DNA from: Amoebidium appalachense
Taxonomy: Eukaryota > Ichthyosporea
Direction: 5' to 3'
NCBI GenBank assembly: GCA_963693365.1
Contig: CAVNZM010000004.1
Span: forward strand, 5,704,001 to 5,768,000
DNA length: 64,000 nucleotides
The notes under the pieces are model-generated. The model was given only the letters and a program-made list of their open reading frames with translations, ran no database searches and was not told where the DNA came from. The position numbers were made by a program, and so were the translations under genes. Of the stretch, positions 19,205 through 29,462 are shown piece after piece (the first letter of the stretch is position 1; each line of letters begins with the position of its first letter).

Positions 19205-20260
19205 ATGGCCCCTCCATCTGCTCTGGTCGCCAAGGGGTCCGCTCTCCTCGAAAAGCTTTTGGAGATCTCTACGGATGCGGACGACGCAAGTCTCAAAAGT
19301 CTGGCCGTTTTGCAGTCCAACGCCCTCCCCTGTAACAGCCTGCCGGCAGAAACCGTCAACAGTGTGGTTTCAGCCCTCAAGGCGCGCTCGGTGGCTTTTG
19401 ATGACCCTGAGATCGTCGGTTGGAAAGCCACCGACCAGCTGCACTTGCTCTGTCGCACTCCTCGCAGCGGCCGTGCCTCCCCCCCATCTGGGTCGCCCTC
19501 TCCCCAGCGGCGTTCTGACGGTGTAGATGTACAAGAGCAGCTGCAGGCGCTTTCTGCCCAAGTGCAAGCCCTCTCTGTTGCCCAGTCTGGTCGCCCCAAG
19601 AAGCCCTCTGCCGGCGGCCTGCTGAGCACGCTGTCTGCGCGGGCAAAGGGCAAGGAGCCTGTCTATGCGTACAACACCGGCAGTGAAGACACCCCATCGT
19701 CGAGTGAGGATTCTTCTTCCAGCAGCAGTGGCTACGGTCGTTCCTCTCGCAGCCGTCGTTCCTCTGGCCGTTCCAAACCCAACCCCAGCCGTTATCTGCT
19801 CTCCAGCGGCTCCAAAGTCAACCTGCGCGTCAAAGAACGTCTGGCCCTTTCCTACCTCAAGAGCACCTTGGCTGACCAGGCCTCGGTCACTGCGGCTGTC
19901 CACGCGGCGGATTGGGTCAGCTACCGCAACAAGCGGGAGGCTCTGACGCTTGCCCGTATGCTGGATCTGCTGCTGGCCGCCGAACCTAAGGCCCGCAAGG
20001 AGTCACCTGCTGTGGAAGTTGGTGTGCGCCGTCTGCTGGCTGTGCAGAGTGCTGATCAGTCCAACGGGGACTGGGCTGTTGCAGAGCAGTTTGAGGAGCT
20101 CCCTGCGCGCAGCCTGCCCCTGCCCCCTGCCTTGGCCACCCGGGCTGTTCGTCAAGCCAAGACCCTCGCCGAAGTCACCCGGGCTCGGCGCAGTCCCGGC
20201 AGTGGCCCATCCGGCGCTTGTCCATCGACCCCTCCGGGGACCGGTGGCCACAGGGCCTAA
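19205..20260 (+). CDS. DIRS gag of copy 2 (intact)
   Basis: 351 residues from ATG 19205 (MAPPSALVAKG) to GTGGHRA*. I use this ATG because it is the one conserved in three copies and follows the leader; an in-frame extension to 19076 lacks support. Features: Leu-rich helical N-terminus (ALLEKLLEIS..), a Pro/Ser-rich linker with SPSPQRRSDG, a low-complexity Ser patch (PSSSEDSSSSSSGYGRSSRSRRSSGRSK) whose Ser/Arg part may bind RNA, and an Ala/Leu-rich C-terminal half (NKREALTLARMLDLLLAAEPKARK). No CCHC zinc knuckle. Structural (particle) role is inferred from its position before RT in a retroelement. Confidence 0.8.
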   Translation: MAPPSALVAKGSALLEKLLEISTDADDASLKSLAVLQSNALPCNSLPAETVNSVVSALKARSVAFDDPEIVGWKATDQLHLLCRTPRSGRASPPSGSPSPQRRSDGVDVQEQLQALSAQVQALSVAQSGRPKKPSAGGLLSTLSARAKGKEPVYAYNTGSEDTPSSSEDSSSSSSGYGRSSRSRRSSGRSKPNPSRYLLSSGSKVNLRVKERLALSYLKSTLADQASVTAAVHAADWVSYRNKREALTLARMLDLLLAAEPKARKESPAVEVGVRRLLAVQSADQSNGDWAVAEQFEELPARSLPLPPALATRAVRQAKTLAEVTRARRSPGSGPSGACPSTPPGTGGHRA

Positions 20261-20370
20261 ACGGCCCTTTGGGGGTTCGGCACGCGGTTCTGTATATTAT
20301 TTTCTTGTGGTTTCCTGCCACGTGCCCTTGATTAAATATGCCCCCTAATTTTTCTTAGGATTCCACAGCT

Positions 20371-22391
20371 ATGCCACGTCATGTCTTTGCCGCCTCTGAT
20401 TTGTTTCCTGTTCCGGCCATTCCTGTGCCGGACCGTTCTGGACAAGCCCGTCTACGGAGTCAACGCTGTCGGCAACGTCTGTCTCACCGCCTGAAGGGGG
20501 TTACCTTGGCTTACCCTTGTCTTGGTGCCCTCAACGAGCTGTGGGCAGGCGGCCCTTGCCCATTCCCGACCCGGTTGCTGAACAGTCACCACCATGCCCT
20601 GTGTACCTTTATCCTTAGGGCCAACTACGATGCTATACGCGCGCGGGTGTCTACGACGCTCAGCCTGCGAGTGGTGTCTTGGCTGCGTTCCCCGCGGCCT
20701 ACCCTGTATTGACAGGATGGCTACCTCTCACGGCGGCAAATGCCGCTTTGCCACCCCCTGGGGTTGGAGCCACAGTGGACGTGTTGCAGTTTTTGTCTCC
20801 TACACTGCAGCCGTTTTTGGCCAACTGCGAAGGCGGCCTTCTCAAGCCTGTTCCGCCGACGCCTGCAGAGCTGCGCTGCATCCGACCGGCGCATCACGTT
20901 CCCAGTGGGGAATACGGTCCCCTGCTTCTTCGGCTTCAAGACTGCGGCATGGTGCACTATTTCGAGGCGAAGGAAAAACCACTGGCCATCAATGGGCTGT
21001 TTGGGGTCCCCAAAGACACCAGAGCCCGCGTCATTTTTGACGGCCGCCGTGGCAACCTGTTCTTTGCCCGTGATCATCCTGCCCTCAAGGTGCACCTGCC
21101 CAACCCTGCCGATTTTGCCGATCTGTTGCTGGGGCCTGAGGATTGCCTCTATTTTGGCAAGTCGGACATGGACAACCAGTTCCATCGTCATCTTGCCCCC
21201 GAGTGGCTGTGCCGGTACTTCGGATTGCCACCTGTGTCTTCGGAGGCTGTTGGCATTTCTGGGCCCGACCAGCTTGTGTACCCGGCCCTCAAGACCGTGC
21301 CCATGGGCTGGGTGCATTCTGTGCTTGTGGCTCAAGACGTCCATGGGCAGTTGGCTGACCGAGCCGGCATGCCCCGCATTGAGCGCCTCTGTGCGATAGT
21401 GCCGCGGCTTGTGGAAGCCACTCGCAGCATGCCCTGTATGTGGACGGCTGTGGCTGGGTCGGCACAGATGCCACCGCCATCAATCGTGAATCGTATCATG
21501 GCGTCACCGGCCCGGCTGGTCTTCCCTCCAACGTCAAGAAGGATGTGGCTGCTGGTTCGTCATCCTCTATGGTGCTGCTAGGCCTGGAAATGCATCCCTC
21601 TGGGATATTGCGCCCGTCTGGCGCTTCCTTGTGCCGTCTAGTGGCGGAAACCCAGGCCGTGTTGCGTCGTGGTGTCGTCACGCAGCTCCGTTTGCAGCAG
21701 TTGCTTGGTGGTTGGGTGTGGGCGGCACTGCTGCAGCGGCCGCTTTTGTCGGTTCTGAGTGCCGTCAACAGTTTTGTGGAGCAGCTGGGGGGTCTGGAAC
21801 AGCCCCTTCCACCGCCCGTGGTGTGGGAGCTTCGAGCGATGTGTGCTTTGGCCCCTTTGATGCGTTGTGATTTGCGTTCTGGGTTTGCTAGCACCATGTT
21901 CTGCACTGATGCATCCTTGTTGGGTGGTGCAGTGGTGTCCCGGATGCTTCCAGCAACGCTTCTCCGCGAAGTGCTGTCTCACTGCAACCGGCGTGGCCAG
22001 CCAGCTGTCTGGTCCTGTGCACGAGCCAAGACCGTCCGCCCCCCCGGCACCTATCCTGGCAGCTGTTGGTGGCCGGTGGACCACCAACATCAGTCATCGT
22101 TGGCGCCACTCCGACCACATCAACATTCTGGAGGGAGAAGCCTTGCTCCTGGGGCTTCGTCGAGTAGGTCGGTCTACGGCTGCCCGGGGCTCCCGCTACC
22201 TTTGGGGCCTTGATTCGACGGCGCTGCTTGGGGCTGTTGCTAAGGGTCGTTCAGCATCCCGACGCCTTAACCGTGTATGCCGCCAGGTGGCTGCCTACAC
22301 GCTTGCCCTCGACATTCGTTTGTATTGTGTGTGGCTGCCGTCAGCCCACAATCCTGCAGATGGTCCCATGCGGTTTTCTGGCTGTCAGTGA
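20371..22391 (+). pseudogene. DIRS RT-RNase H of copy 2, several frameshifts
   Basis: Same protein as 9481-11535. From ATG 20371 (MPRHVFAASDLF) the frame breaks at a 2-bp CG insertion near 20640, resumes in 20679-21581 (LTGWLPLTAANAALPPP.. KSDMDNQFH.. PMGWVHSVLVAQD), breaks again at about 21415 just before the YVDD block, and then continues in two frames through RNase H (FCTDASLLGGAV, DHINILEGEALLLGLRR, HNPADGPMRFSG) to 22391. The upstream start used in copy 1 (MPPNFS) is closed here by a TAG. Inactive without trans-complementation. Confidence 0.88.
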
Positions 22392-23299
22392 CCAGGCCAA
22401 AAAGCCCCCAACCCTCAAGGCCTACCGGGATGCTGTTGTTGAGTTCCTGGATTGGTTGCCCCCTGGCACCAACACCAAGTCCCCCGCCGAACTGGACGAC
22501 CTCCTGGTGGAGTATTTTGAGGAGTGTTATGCCATTGATCCATCGCGTGGCCAGCGTCAGCGCTGTGTCAACACAGCTGCCGGCATCAAGCATTTCATGC
22601 CACGCCTGGGTCCACACCTGCAGGCCGCCCAACGGAGCCTGCAGGGCTGGAACCGGTTTGTTCCACTGGAGCAAAGACCACGCCCCCGCTTCCGTTTTCA
22701 TTGGTCCTCGTCATTGGCCATCATTTATTTTCCAAAATTGGCCCCTTGTTTGGTTTGCTGTTTTGCTCGGATTTGAGTGTTATTTTCGTGTCAGTGAGCT
22801 GCTTATGCTCACCTGTGCGGATCTTGTTTTGCCCGACGACCCCGTTCCCCACGACATGCCACCCAGTACAGGCGGCATCCGCCTGGCCAACACAAAGACC
22901 GGTCCAAATCAGTTTGTCCCCTTCACCGATCCGTCCCTGTTGGCCATCCTGTCTTTCTGGTTCCGTGGTGCCCCCCCTTCTGCGCGGCTGTTTCCTTTCT
23001 CGTATGATGTTCTGCTTGCCAAGTTCCAAGCGGCATGTCACTCCCTCGGCCTCAACGAGTATGGGTTCCATCTTCACAGTCTTCGCCATGGTGGTGCCTC
23101 GAGAGACTACGTCAGGGGTGTTTCGGTAGAGACGATTGCTCTGCGTGGTCGGTGGAGATCGCATGCCTCCCTCCGCCGGTACGTGCAGGCCGGCCGGCCT
23201 CTTGTTCTTTCTATTCGGGTGCCTGCGTCGCTCCTTGCCCGGGCTGCAGCGCTGCGTCAGTCACCCACGGCATGGTTCGTTCCTTCCCGTGCCAGGTAG
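22360..23299 (+). pseudogene. DIRS tyrosine recombinase of copy 2, frameshifted
   Basis: ATG 22360 overlaps the RNase H end as in copy 1. Two indels near 22670 (+5) and 22760 (-1) relative to copy 1 disturb a short stretch, so the N-terminal third and the catalytic C-terminal part lie in different frames. All catalytic residues remain encoded: FRVSELL, HSLRHGGAS, GRWRS, RRYVQAG. Also K retained in NTKTG. TAG at 23297-23299 abuts B1. Confidence 0.88.
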
Positions 23300-24446
23300 G
23301 GAGTGGTGGAGCACACCTGTGCCTGCTTGTGAGATTGATCCACAGGCACCGGCTCATGTATCCCCTTGCTGGGGCTGGTAAAGACGAAGTTGGCATAAGA
23401 ATATTTAGTTTGTAAACGTGTTTTCTTTGCAGGAGAATTAGATAGCCCTGTTGGAGTGAAATTGTGTGTTGCGAGTGTGCTGTGAAATTGTAGCAGTAGT
23501 ATGTTGTAGGCCTTGGTGTGTTTGATGTGTGTGCGAAGTTTCAGGCTGCTAGCATTTTTATTTAGGGAGCTGTAGCTGTTTTATGTTCTGTGGGATATGC
23601 CATATGGATATATTGATGAGTGTGAGTTATATCTAGTTCGAAATGGGCGGCAATTGATTTGGTCTTTGTGATCTAGGGGTTTTAGCCACTTGTGAGAAAT
23701 TTTCATTGGTTGATGTGCAGCAAAAATTCCATTTTGGTAGATTTCATGGATTTGATAGGTATTAAGTCATTTCCTCTTATTTCCATAGGCAAAAATGTGG
23801 GCCGCGCTCTATAATAAGCTTGCGCGGCCCCACCGCGCTCTATAATAAGCTTGCGCGGCCCCATGGAGGTCAGTTGCGGCGCTACTGAGCGCGTTTAGGT
23901 CTCTTTGAGCTCAATTTTTTAGCCAAGTTTTTGCCCACCCAACACACCCTTTGCCTATTTAGGCACTAGGCTACGTTTTTGGAGCATGTTTCTGTATGAC
24001 ATTTGTCATTCTTTTCATTGCTCCTGTGGAGCACACCTGTGCCTGCTTGTGATATTGAACTACAGGCACCGGCTAATGTATCCCCTTGCTGGGGCTGGTA
24101 AAGACGACGTTGGCATAAGAAAGTCATTTCTTCATATTTCCATAGGCAAAAATGTGGGCCGCGCTATATAATGAGCTTGCGTGGCCCCAGGGAGGTCAGT
24201 TGCGGCGCTACTGAGCGCGTTTAGGTCTCTTTAGACCCAATTTTTTAGCTAAGTTTTTGCCCACCCACCACACCCTTTGCCTATTTATGCACTTGGCTAC
24301 GTTTTTGGAGCATGTTTCTGTATGACATCTGTCATTCTTTTCATTGCTCCTGTGGAGCACACCTGTGCCTGCTTGTGAGATTGATCCACAGGCACGGCTC
24401 GTGTATCCCTTTGCTGGGGCTGGTAAAGACGACGTTGGCATAAGAA
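23300..24446 (+). repeat. B1-A2-B2 block of copy 2 plus an extra A'-B' unit
   Basis: B1 starts right after the YR stop. A2 contains a 28-bp tandem duplication (CGCTCTATAATAAGCTTGCGCGGCCCCA, given by position 23804-23862). The extra unit starts at 24121 with AAGTCATTTC, the same internal A position as at 4069, and ends with a full B end at 24446. Confidence 0.88.
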
Positions 24447-24540
24447 TGTACATTCTGAGCACAACTTGCTGACCGGTATGGATAGTCTAAGGGATAGAGT
24501 AATACATCTACAAATTTTTCGGCCATGGGCAAGTTGAACC
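24447..24540 (-). pseudogene. LINE ORF2 N-terminal end (segment 1)
   Basis: Minus-strand frame ending ..SCAQNVH, which joins in frame to GLQSSQLQ at 18465 once DIRS copy 2 is skipped. Similarity to anything further upstream cannot be judged; the LINE is truncated or unrecognisable beyond about 24540. Confidence 0.6.
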
Positions 24541-24584
24541 TAGTTCATCAAATTCATTTTATCGTATGGCACCTACCACGGTAA

Positions 24585-24847
24585 CCGGAATGGTAAAATT
24601 AAAACCCATGATGGGCTCGACGGTTATCAGTCAGGTGCTAGAACGGTAGCTGAAGTAGTAATCGAGCCTTATCAGTGCCAAACGGTACGTGTCCGGGCCG
24701 GCAATCATGTTAGAATAGGGGATTTAGGGGTTTTTACTCCGAAAACCCCATTTCAGGAGGTGGCTCAATGGACCCTTAGTTGGGTATGGCCGGATAAGAC
24801 GATAGAAATAGAATTAGTGAATCAGGGCATCGAGCCTATAGTGATTA
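24585..24847 (+). pseudogene. Ty3/gypsy copy B, 5' piece (protease-RT spacer)
   Basis: Matches the region between protease and RT of copies A and C (TVAEVVIEPYQCQTVRVRAG, DLGVFTPKTPFQEVAQWT, PDKTIEIELVN), read on the plus strand. It ends at GTGATTA, exactly where 45867 resumes with TAGGTC. So 24585-24847 and 45867 onward are one gypsy copy split by the TIR element. Its own 5' end (LTR, gag) is missing; the break is near 24580. Confidence 0.9.
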
Positions 24848-24861
24848 CATCAGCAATCTCC
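24848..24861 (+). repeat. Left terminal inverted repeat
   Basis: CATCAGCAATCTCC, preceded by TA. Followed by a C run and CCCCTCGTAA at 24867-24876, a motif mirrored near the right end (45828-45837). Confidence 0.88.
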
Positions 24862-25022
24862 CCCCCCCCCTCGTAACCCCACCGAAGACCTCGTCGATGG
24901 GTTGGCACTGGTTTAGGACTGTCTTATGGATGGGTTTACGCTATATGAAGGAAAAACTTCCAAACCCGTCGACGACGTCGTAGACCGTCGGCGGAGTGGT
25001 TTACGACCCCTTTAGGGATAAC

Positions 25023-25741
25023 TGTCGTATCCTAATATATGTGTACTAGAGACGCGGCACTCTACTAAGTGTACACACGCGAAAAGGAACGAACGTGTAC
25101 GAAAAAACGGTAAAGTTTATTCAGACCAGGCTCCGACGGGCAAACTTAGATCCGTACGTAATGAGTCTAAGTTACGACTGAGGCCATCAAGGCCGTGCCC
25201 TCAAAGATCATCATCACCTGGCCCCCTACGATGCCACATTCCATTAACATTCCGATCTACTTTTATCGTGCGCCTGCACGAGCTAAGTCGATCTACTCAA
25301 CTAATATATTTATCCATGTCTCACCCCTCACCCTCCCCCTAGTGGCACCGCAGAGTCTAAATCTACATTTCATACTATCCTCCCCCCCCCCTCCCTCCCC
25401 CCCTTTCCTCTACATCTACATATATAAATACGTTTGGCAACATACACTATCTAACCGTGCCAATACTTACAAAAGGGCTTCTGCCCGAACAATCACATTC
25501 CTAAGTCCTCCTACGATCTATCCTACACACTAATTAGAATTCTATTGGTCGGCTGTCCCGGCTGACGTGGTCCAATGCCCTGCGCCGGCAGAGGCAAGAT
25601 GCACGTAGCTGTACAGCTATCTTGAGGCCCCGGACTTGATCTTGATGATCTGTGGACCCGGGCCACCCCCCCCCCCCCCCCCCCCCCCCGATCTCGATCG
25701 TAGACTTAGGCTAATCTGCTGAGACGGATTAGTATATGTCA
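25023..25741 (-). repeat. 3' LTR of gypsy copy A
   Basis: 719 bp, TG..CA ends (TGACATATAC to GGATACGACA in element sense). Contains AATAAA and TATATAAATA-type signals and a long C run (25669-25689). Confidence 0.93.
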
Positions 25742-25761
25742 ACTCCCCCCCCGGCCCCCGG
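25742..25761 (-). promoter_or_regulatory. Polypurine tract of gypsy copy A
   Basis: In element sense a G-rich tract (CCGGGGGCCGGGGGGGGAGT) lies directly before the 3' LTR, the position that primes plus-strand DNA synthesis. The same tract precedes the 3' LTRs at 50008 and 54206. Confidence 0.8.
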
Positions 25762-25924
25762 AAAAGCTGAGTCCCACCTCAGTCACATTACATCTAACAC
25801 CCCCTAAAAAGACATAGACTAATCAGTCTCCTAAAAAAAATTAAATTAAATAAATTACGAAGAAAAATAATAAATTAATCTACACCATAAGCTTGATACC
25901 TACGGAGACACCTATGATAATAAA

Positions 25925-27400
25925 TTAAATTCCTACGACTACGTTCACACTCCTCCTCGGTCTCCTCCCCCCTCCCCCTCCCCCCGTGTGTCTACGTGTA
26001 TTTGCATCACTCCCCCCCCCGGCCCCTTCCCCCACCGACTTTTTCACACCACGATTAAACTGAGGAATAACTCTCTTTGGCCGAGAGGGAGCACTAGGCA
26101 ACTCCCTCTGCACTAATCTAGCCTCATAAGCACGAATAGAAAACGGGCAATCCAAATGAAACTCAGGCAACCACTGATCTTCCTGATAACCTCCCTCAAA
26201 ACGAATTAAATAATAATTTACTAGTATGATCCCTAATTAAAACTAAAGTACCCTCGGCAAATTCACGTAACGGACGTGTGGACACGTCTGCACGTGCCTG
26301 TGCCTGCTGTGTACGGGCCAGAGCTGCATCACGTGCAGCCCGGGCCCTAGTAGCTGCTCCCGGAACTCAGTCCAGTGGGGATAAGTTAGTCTGCCAGTGT
26401 CAGTCCCCCCCATCGGTAAAGGTGCCGTATCTAACAAACTAATAGCCTCCTGCCCATAGACCAAATAAAACGGAGAAAAACCAGTCACAGCATGAGGGAT
26501 AGAATTATATGAATGAGCAATAAACCTAGACATATGATCCCAATCATTAGCCTCCACATCCACCATTTTGCCAAAGGACTTCTGAAACACTGCATGCACA
26601 CGTTCAGAGATGGCATTTGCTTGAGGGTGATATGCAGACGTAGTGATATGAGCTACCCTTAAAATTTTACCACCTCCGACACCAACTGATTTAAAAACAC
26701 ACGACTCCTATCCGTTAACAAAACACGAGGACAACCAAACCTAAGACAAATTTCATCCACAAAAATACGAGCAAACAAAACGGCATTAGCAGTGGGGAGA
26801 GGAAAAACTTCAACCCAACGAGTGGCCACATCGGTGACGGTAACAAGAACAGTGTTACCCTCAACCGTAGAATTAAAAGGACCAACCACATCCGACTGCT
26901 ACCCGTTCAAACATACGAACATTAAAATCCCTAATAAACGACGGGCGGGAACGAGAGTGGGGACTCTCATTCCTTTCCTGACAATGCATGCATGACAACA
27001 CATAATCCCTCACCTCCCGACTCATACCCGGCCAAAAATACGAGCGATTAACACGAAGCAACATCCTATTTACACCTAAATGACCAGCCATGGGATGCTC
27101 ATGCACCATATGCAAAACCTCAGGCACAAGTGCCGTCGGGACCCAAACTCGGTGTCCGTCTGGCCCAGAACAATGATAAACTAAATCCTGCTCTACCTGA
27201 CACATTTTTGCTAACTTAGCTACCTTAATCATCTGCCTTTTATTTTTAAATTTAATCGAATCAACCGACCCCTTTAAATAATTCTTAACCAGACCAATCA
27301 ACACATCTTCCTCCTGAGCTAAGATCAAAGCCGTAGGTGCTAAGGCAGGGGCCGAGCCATGAGACTCGGTCCCGACCTCAGACACTGCCAAATACCTCCC
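25925..27400 (-). pseudogene. Integrase with chromodomain, copy A (broken)
   Basis: Same product as the intact 596-residue ORF at 54411-56201. HHCC domain (HPMAGHLGVNR..CMHC), core (VGPFNSTVEGN, LLTDRSRVF, ISERVHAVFQ) and the chromodomain end (YQEDQW.PEFHLDCP) are all present but in four frames. A deletion of about 350 bp at 26220 removes the stretch between the GPY-like region and the chromodomain start (positions 54690-55036 of copy C). The catalytic Asp at VAVDVVGP is altered by a 1-nt change (VAVGCGW). Confidence 0.88.
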
Positions 27401-27530
27401 CCCCCCCCTCCCCTACACTTATAAGCAAGCAACCCCGGAGCCCAAGAAGACACATCAACAGACACAGCATCTATTCCTTTCTGCTCACTCTCCCCCCCCC
27501 TTCCCCCCCCTCCCCCCCCCCCGTCTCTCA

Positions 27531-29462
27531 CTAGCCCCCCCTCCCCCCCTTCTCTTCTTCAAACAAAACATAAGCAGCACGAGAGAGAGCATCACAGTCA
27601 ACCATTGTTTCACCCTTGGCATAAAACAATTTATAGGAGAACTCACCGAGAGCCGCGGCCCACTTCTGCATCCTCTCGTTGACCAGACGAGTGGTGCCGG
27701 CCATGGCTAGGCAGGGCTTGTGGTCGGTGTAGACCTCAAACGTCCTGCCTGCGAGTATATACCTCCATGCCTGTGAGACTGCCCAAAAGATAGCATGGGA
27801 CTCTCTCTCCGGATTGCTATATCTACGTTCACTTTTACTAAATGAACGACTAGCATAAGCAATCACTCTATCCTGCCCCTCCTGCACTTGATATAACACG
27901 GCCCCCTCAGCAACCTTACTTGCATCACACCGAACTTTAAACATCCCTCCCCCGGCCGAAAAATCAGGATGAACAAGCATACTCGAAGACTGCAAAGCTA
28001 ACTTAAGCTTTTCGAAAGCAGAAACAGCATCAACATTCCAATCTATTCTATTCTTCTTCTCCCCCCCCGTCTGACTAGTTAACGGCAAAGCAAGCATACT
28101 ATAATCCTTAATATAACGACGAAGATAATTAGTTAAACCTAAAAATTGCCTTAGTTGAGTGACAGTCTGAGGACGGGGCCACTCAACTATGGCCCGGATT
28201 TTCTCCGGATCAGGGGCAAGACCATTACTAGACACAATATGACCTAAAAACTTAACCTCCGGCACACCAATCACAGTCTTGCTACCGCTAATACGAAGAC
28301 CAGACTCACCCAAAGCTAAAAATACTTTTTCACAATTATTAACTAACTCCTCAAATGACCTACCTTTAATTAAAACATCATCCAAATAAGGGTGGCATAC
28401 ATCCAAATGAGGGTGGAGAATTTTATACATTACCCGGCACAACATAGCTGGAGAGGAGAGCAAACCCATCGGCACCACCTTGTACTGGAACAGCTGGTCA
28501 CCCAGTGCAAAGGCAGTCTTCTCCTTGCTGCTCTCCTCCAACCTGATCTGCCAAAAAGCTGCTTTTAAATCAAGTTTAGCAAAGTGAGTATAGCCGTGCA
28601 GCTGTGAAAGCTGCTCGTCTATGTTAGGGAGAGGCCATTGGTCTGCCTTAGTGATCCGATTCAGAGCCCTGTAATCGTTCACTAGACGCCAAGACCCGTC
28701 GGGCTTCTTAACCAATAGCACCGGACTTCTCCACGGACTCGAACTATGCTCCACATGACCCTTTTTTAACATATCACTCACTATTATTAGCGCATCCGAC
28801 AATTTATACTGCTCCATTCTATAGCTAGGCATCACTACCAGCCTATTATCACCTGTGTCGATCTGCATTTCAAACCCTTTAACGAAGCCTACTTCGTTAT
28901 CATCGGCCAGAAATGCAAACCGAGTCCTATCAAATAACTTAGCTAGCAATTCTTTCTGTTCTACCGTCCAATCCCCCTCCTTCATACCAAACGGCAATAC
29001 TAACTCCGGGTTACCCCCATCACAAGTGGATGCATCCTTATTCACCGGAGTGCCACTTAACATTTCACCTCCTGTATTACATCGGTGCTGCTCGGGGTGA
29101 GGTGGAGGTACCTCCGGATATAGGCGGTCACCCTTAGCACCCCCCCCTCCCCCCGGCACACCCATGCCCCCGGGCAATTCCTGATGAGTTAGTGCATGTA
29201 TGTGGGGGGCCAGGTCTGTGGCCACCCTGCCCCCCACGGTGTTGGTTAACCCGTCAGATCCACGGGTTAGACCAACACCCTCCCCCCCTGCCTGCACATT
29301 CTCACACCCGGGGTGACCCTCCTTCCTCTTGGGGGTCGGGGGAGTGGGACCGGTGCTGTCCCGGTCCCCCCCCCCCATCTTGTCGGGTGACATTTTGGTG
29401 GCTAACGTTAAATAAAGTTGTTCCCCCTCCTCCTGACTCGGAGTCACCCTTCGAGCCGGCAT
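27531..29462 (-). CDS. RT-RNase H polyprotein of gypsy copy A (intact, 643 aa)
   Basis: Reverse transcriptase and RNase H of a Ty3/gypsy element. Residues 1-150 are a Pro/Gly-rich linker. RT spans about 225-410: KKPDGSWRLVNDYRALN (252-268), AKLDLKAAFWQI with catalytic Asp298, VVPMGLLSSPAM, and YLDD at 359-362. A thumb/connection region has LRQFLGLTNYLRRYI. RNase H spans about 505-630: Asp513 (RCDAS), Glu554 (ERESHAIFW), Asp580 (YTDHKP) and Asp624 (DCDALSR). The first Met lies in the protease-RT linker and is probably internal to a longer polyprotein. The frame ends in a G-run (EEEKGGRGG) before the integrase. Of the three copies this is the only one whose RT and RNase H are in one frame. Confidence 0.93.
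   Translation of the reverse strand: MPARRVTPSQEEGEQLYLTLATKMSPDKMGGGDRDSTGPTPPTPKRKEGHPGCENVQAGGEGVGLTRGSDGLTNTVGGRVATDLAPHIHALTHQELPGGMGVPGGGGGAKGDRLYPEVPPPHPEQHRCNTGGEMLSGTPVNKDASTCDGGNPELVLPFGMKEGDWTVEQKELLAKLFDRTRFAFLADDNEVGFVKGFEMQIDTGDNRLVVMPSYRMEQYKLSDALIIVSDMLKKGHVEHSSSPWRSPVLLVKKPDGSWRLVNDYRALNRITKADQWPLPNIDEQLSQLHGYTHFAKLDLKAAFWQIRLEESSKEKTAFALGDQLFQYKVVPMGLLSSPAMLCRVMYKILHPHLDVCHPYLDDVLIKGRSFEELVNNCEKVFLALGESGLRISGSKTVIGVPEVKFLGHIVSSNGLAPDPEKIRAIVEWPRPQTVTQLRQFLGLTNYLRRYIKDYSMLALPLTSQTGGEKKNRIDWNVDAVSAFEKLKLALQSSSMLVHPDFSAGGGMFKVRCDASKVAEGAVLYQVQEGQDRVIAYASRSFSKSERRYSNPERESHAIFWAVSQAWRYILAGRTFEVYTDHKPCLAMAGTTRLVNERMQKWAAALGEFSYKLFYAKGETMVDCDALSRAAYVLFEEEKGGRGG

Larger units (their letters stand above)
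18466..24446 (+). mobile_element. DIRS/PAT-type YR retrotransposon, copy 2, with an extra terminal unit
   Basis: A1 (18466-18978), leader, gag, RT-RNase H, YR, B1 (23300-23401), A2 (23402-23935), B2 (23936-24120), then an additional truncated A-B unit (24121-24446). It splits the LINE between ..NVH and GLQSSQL: target ACAT-GG, only AT shared. Antisense to the LINE. Confidence 0.9.
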
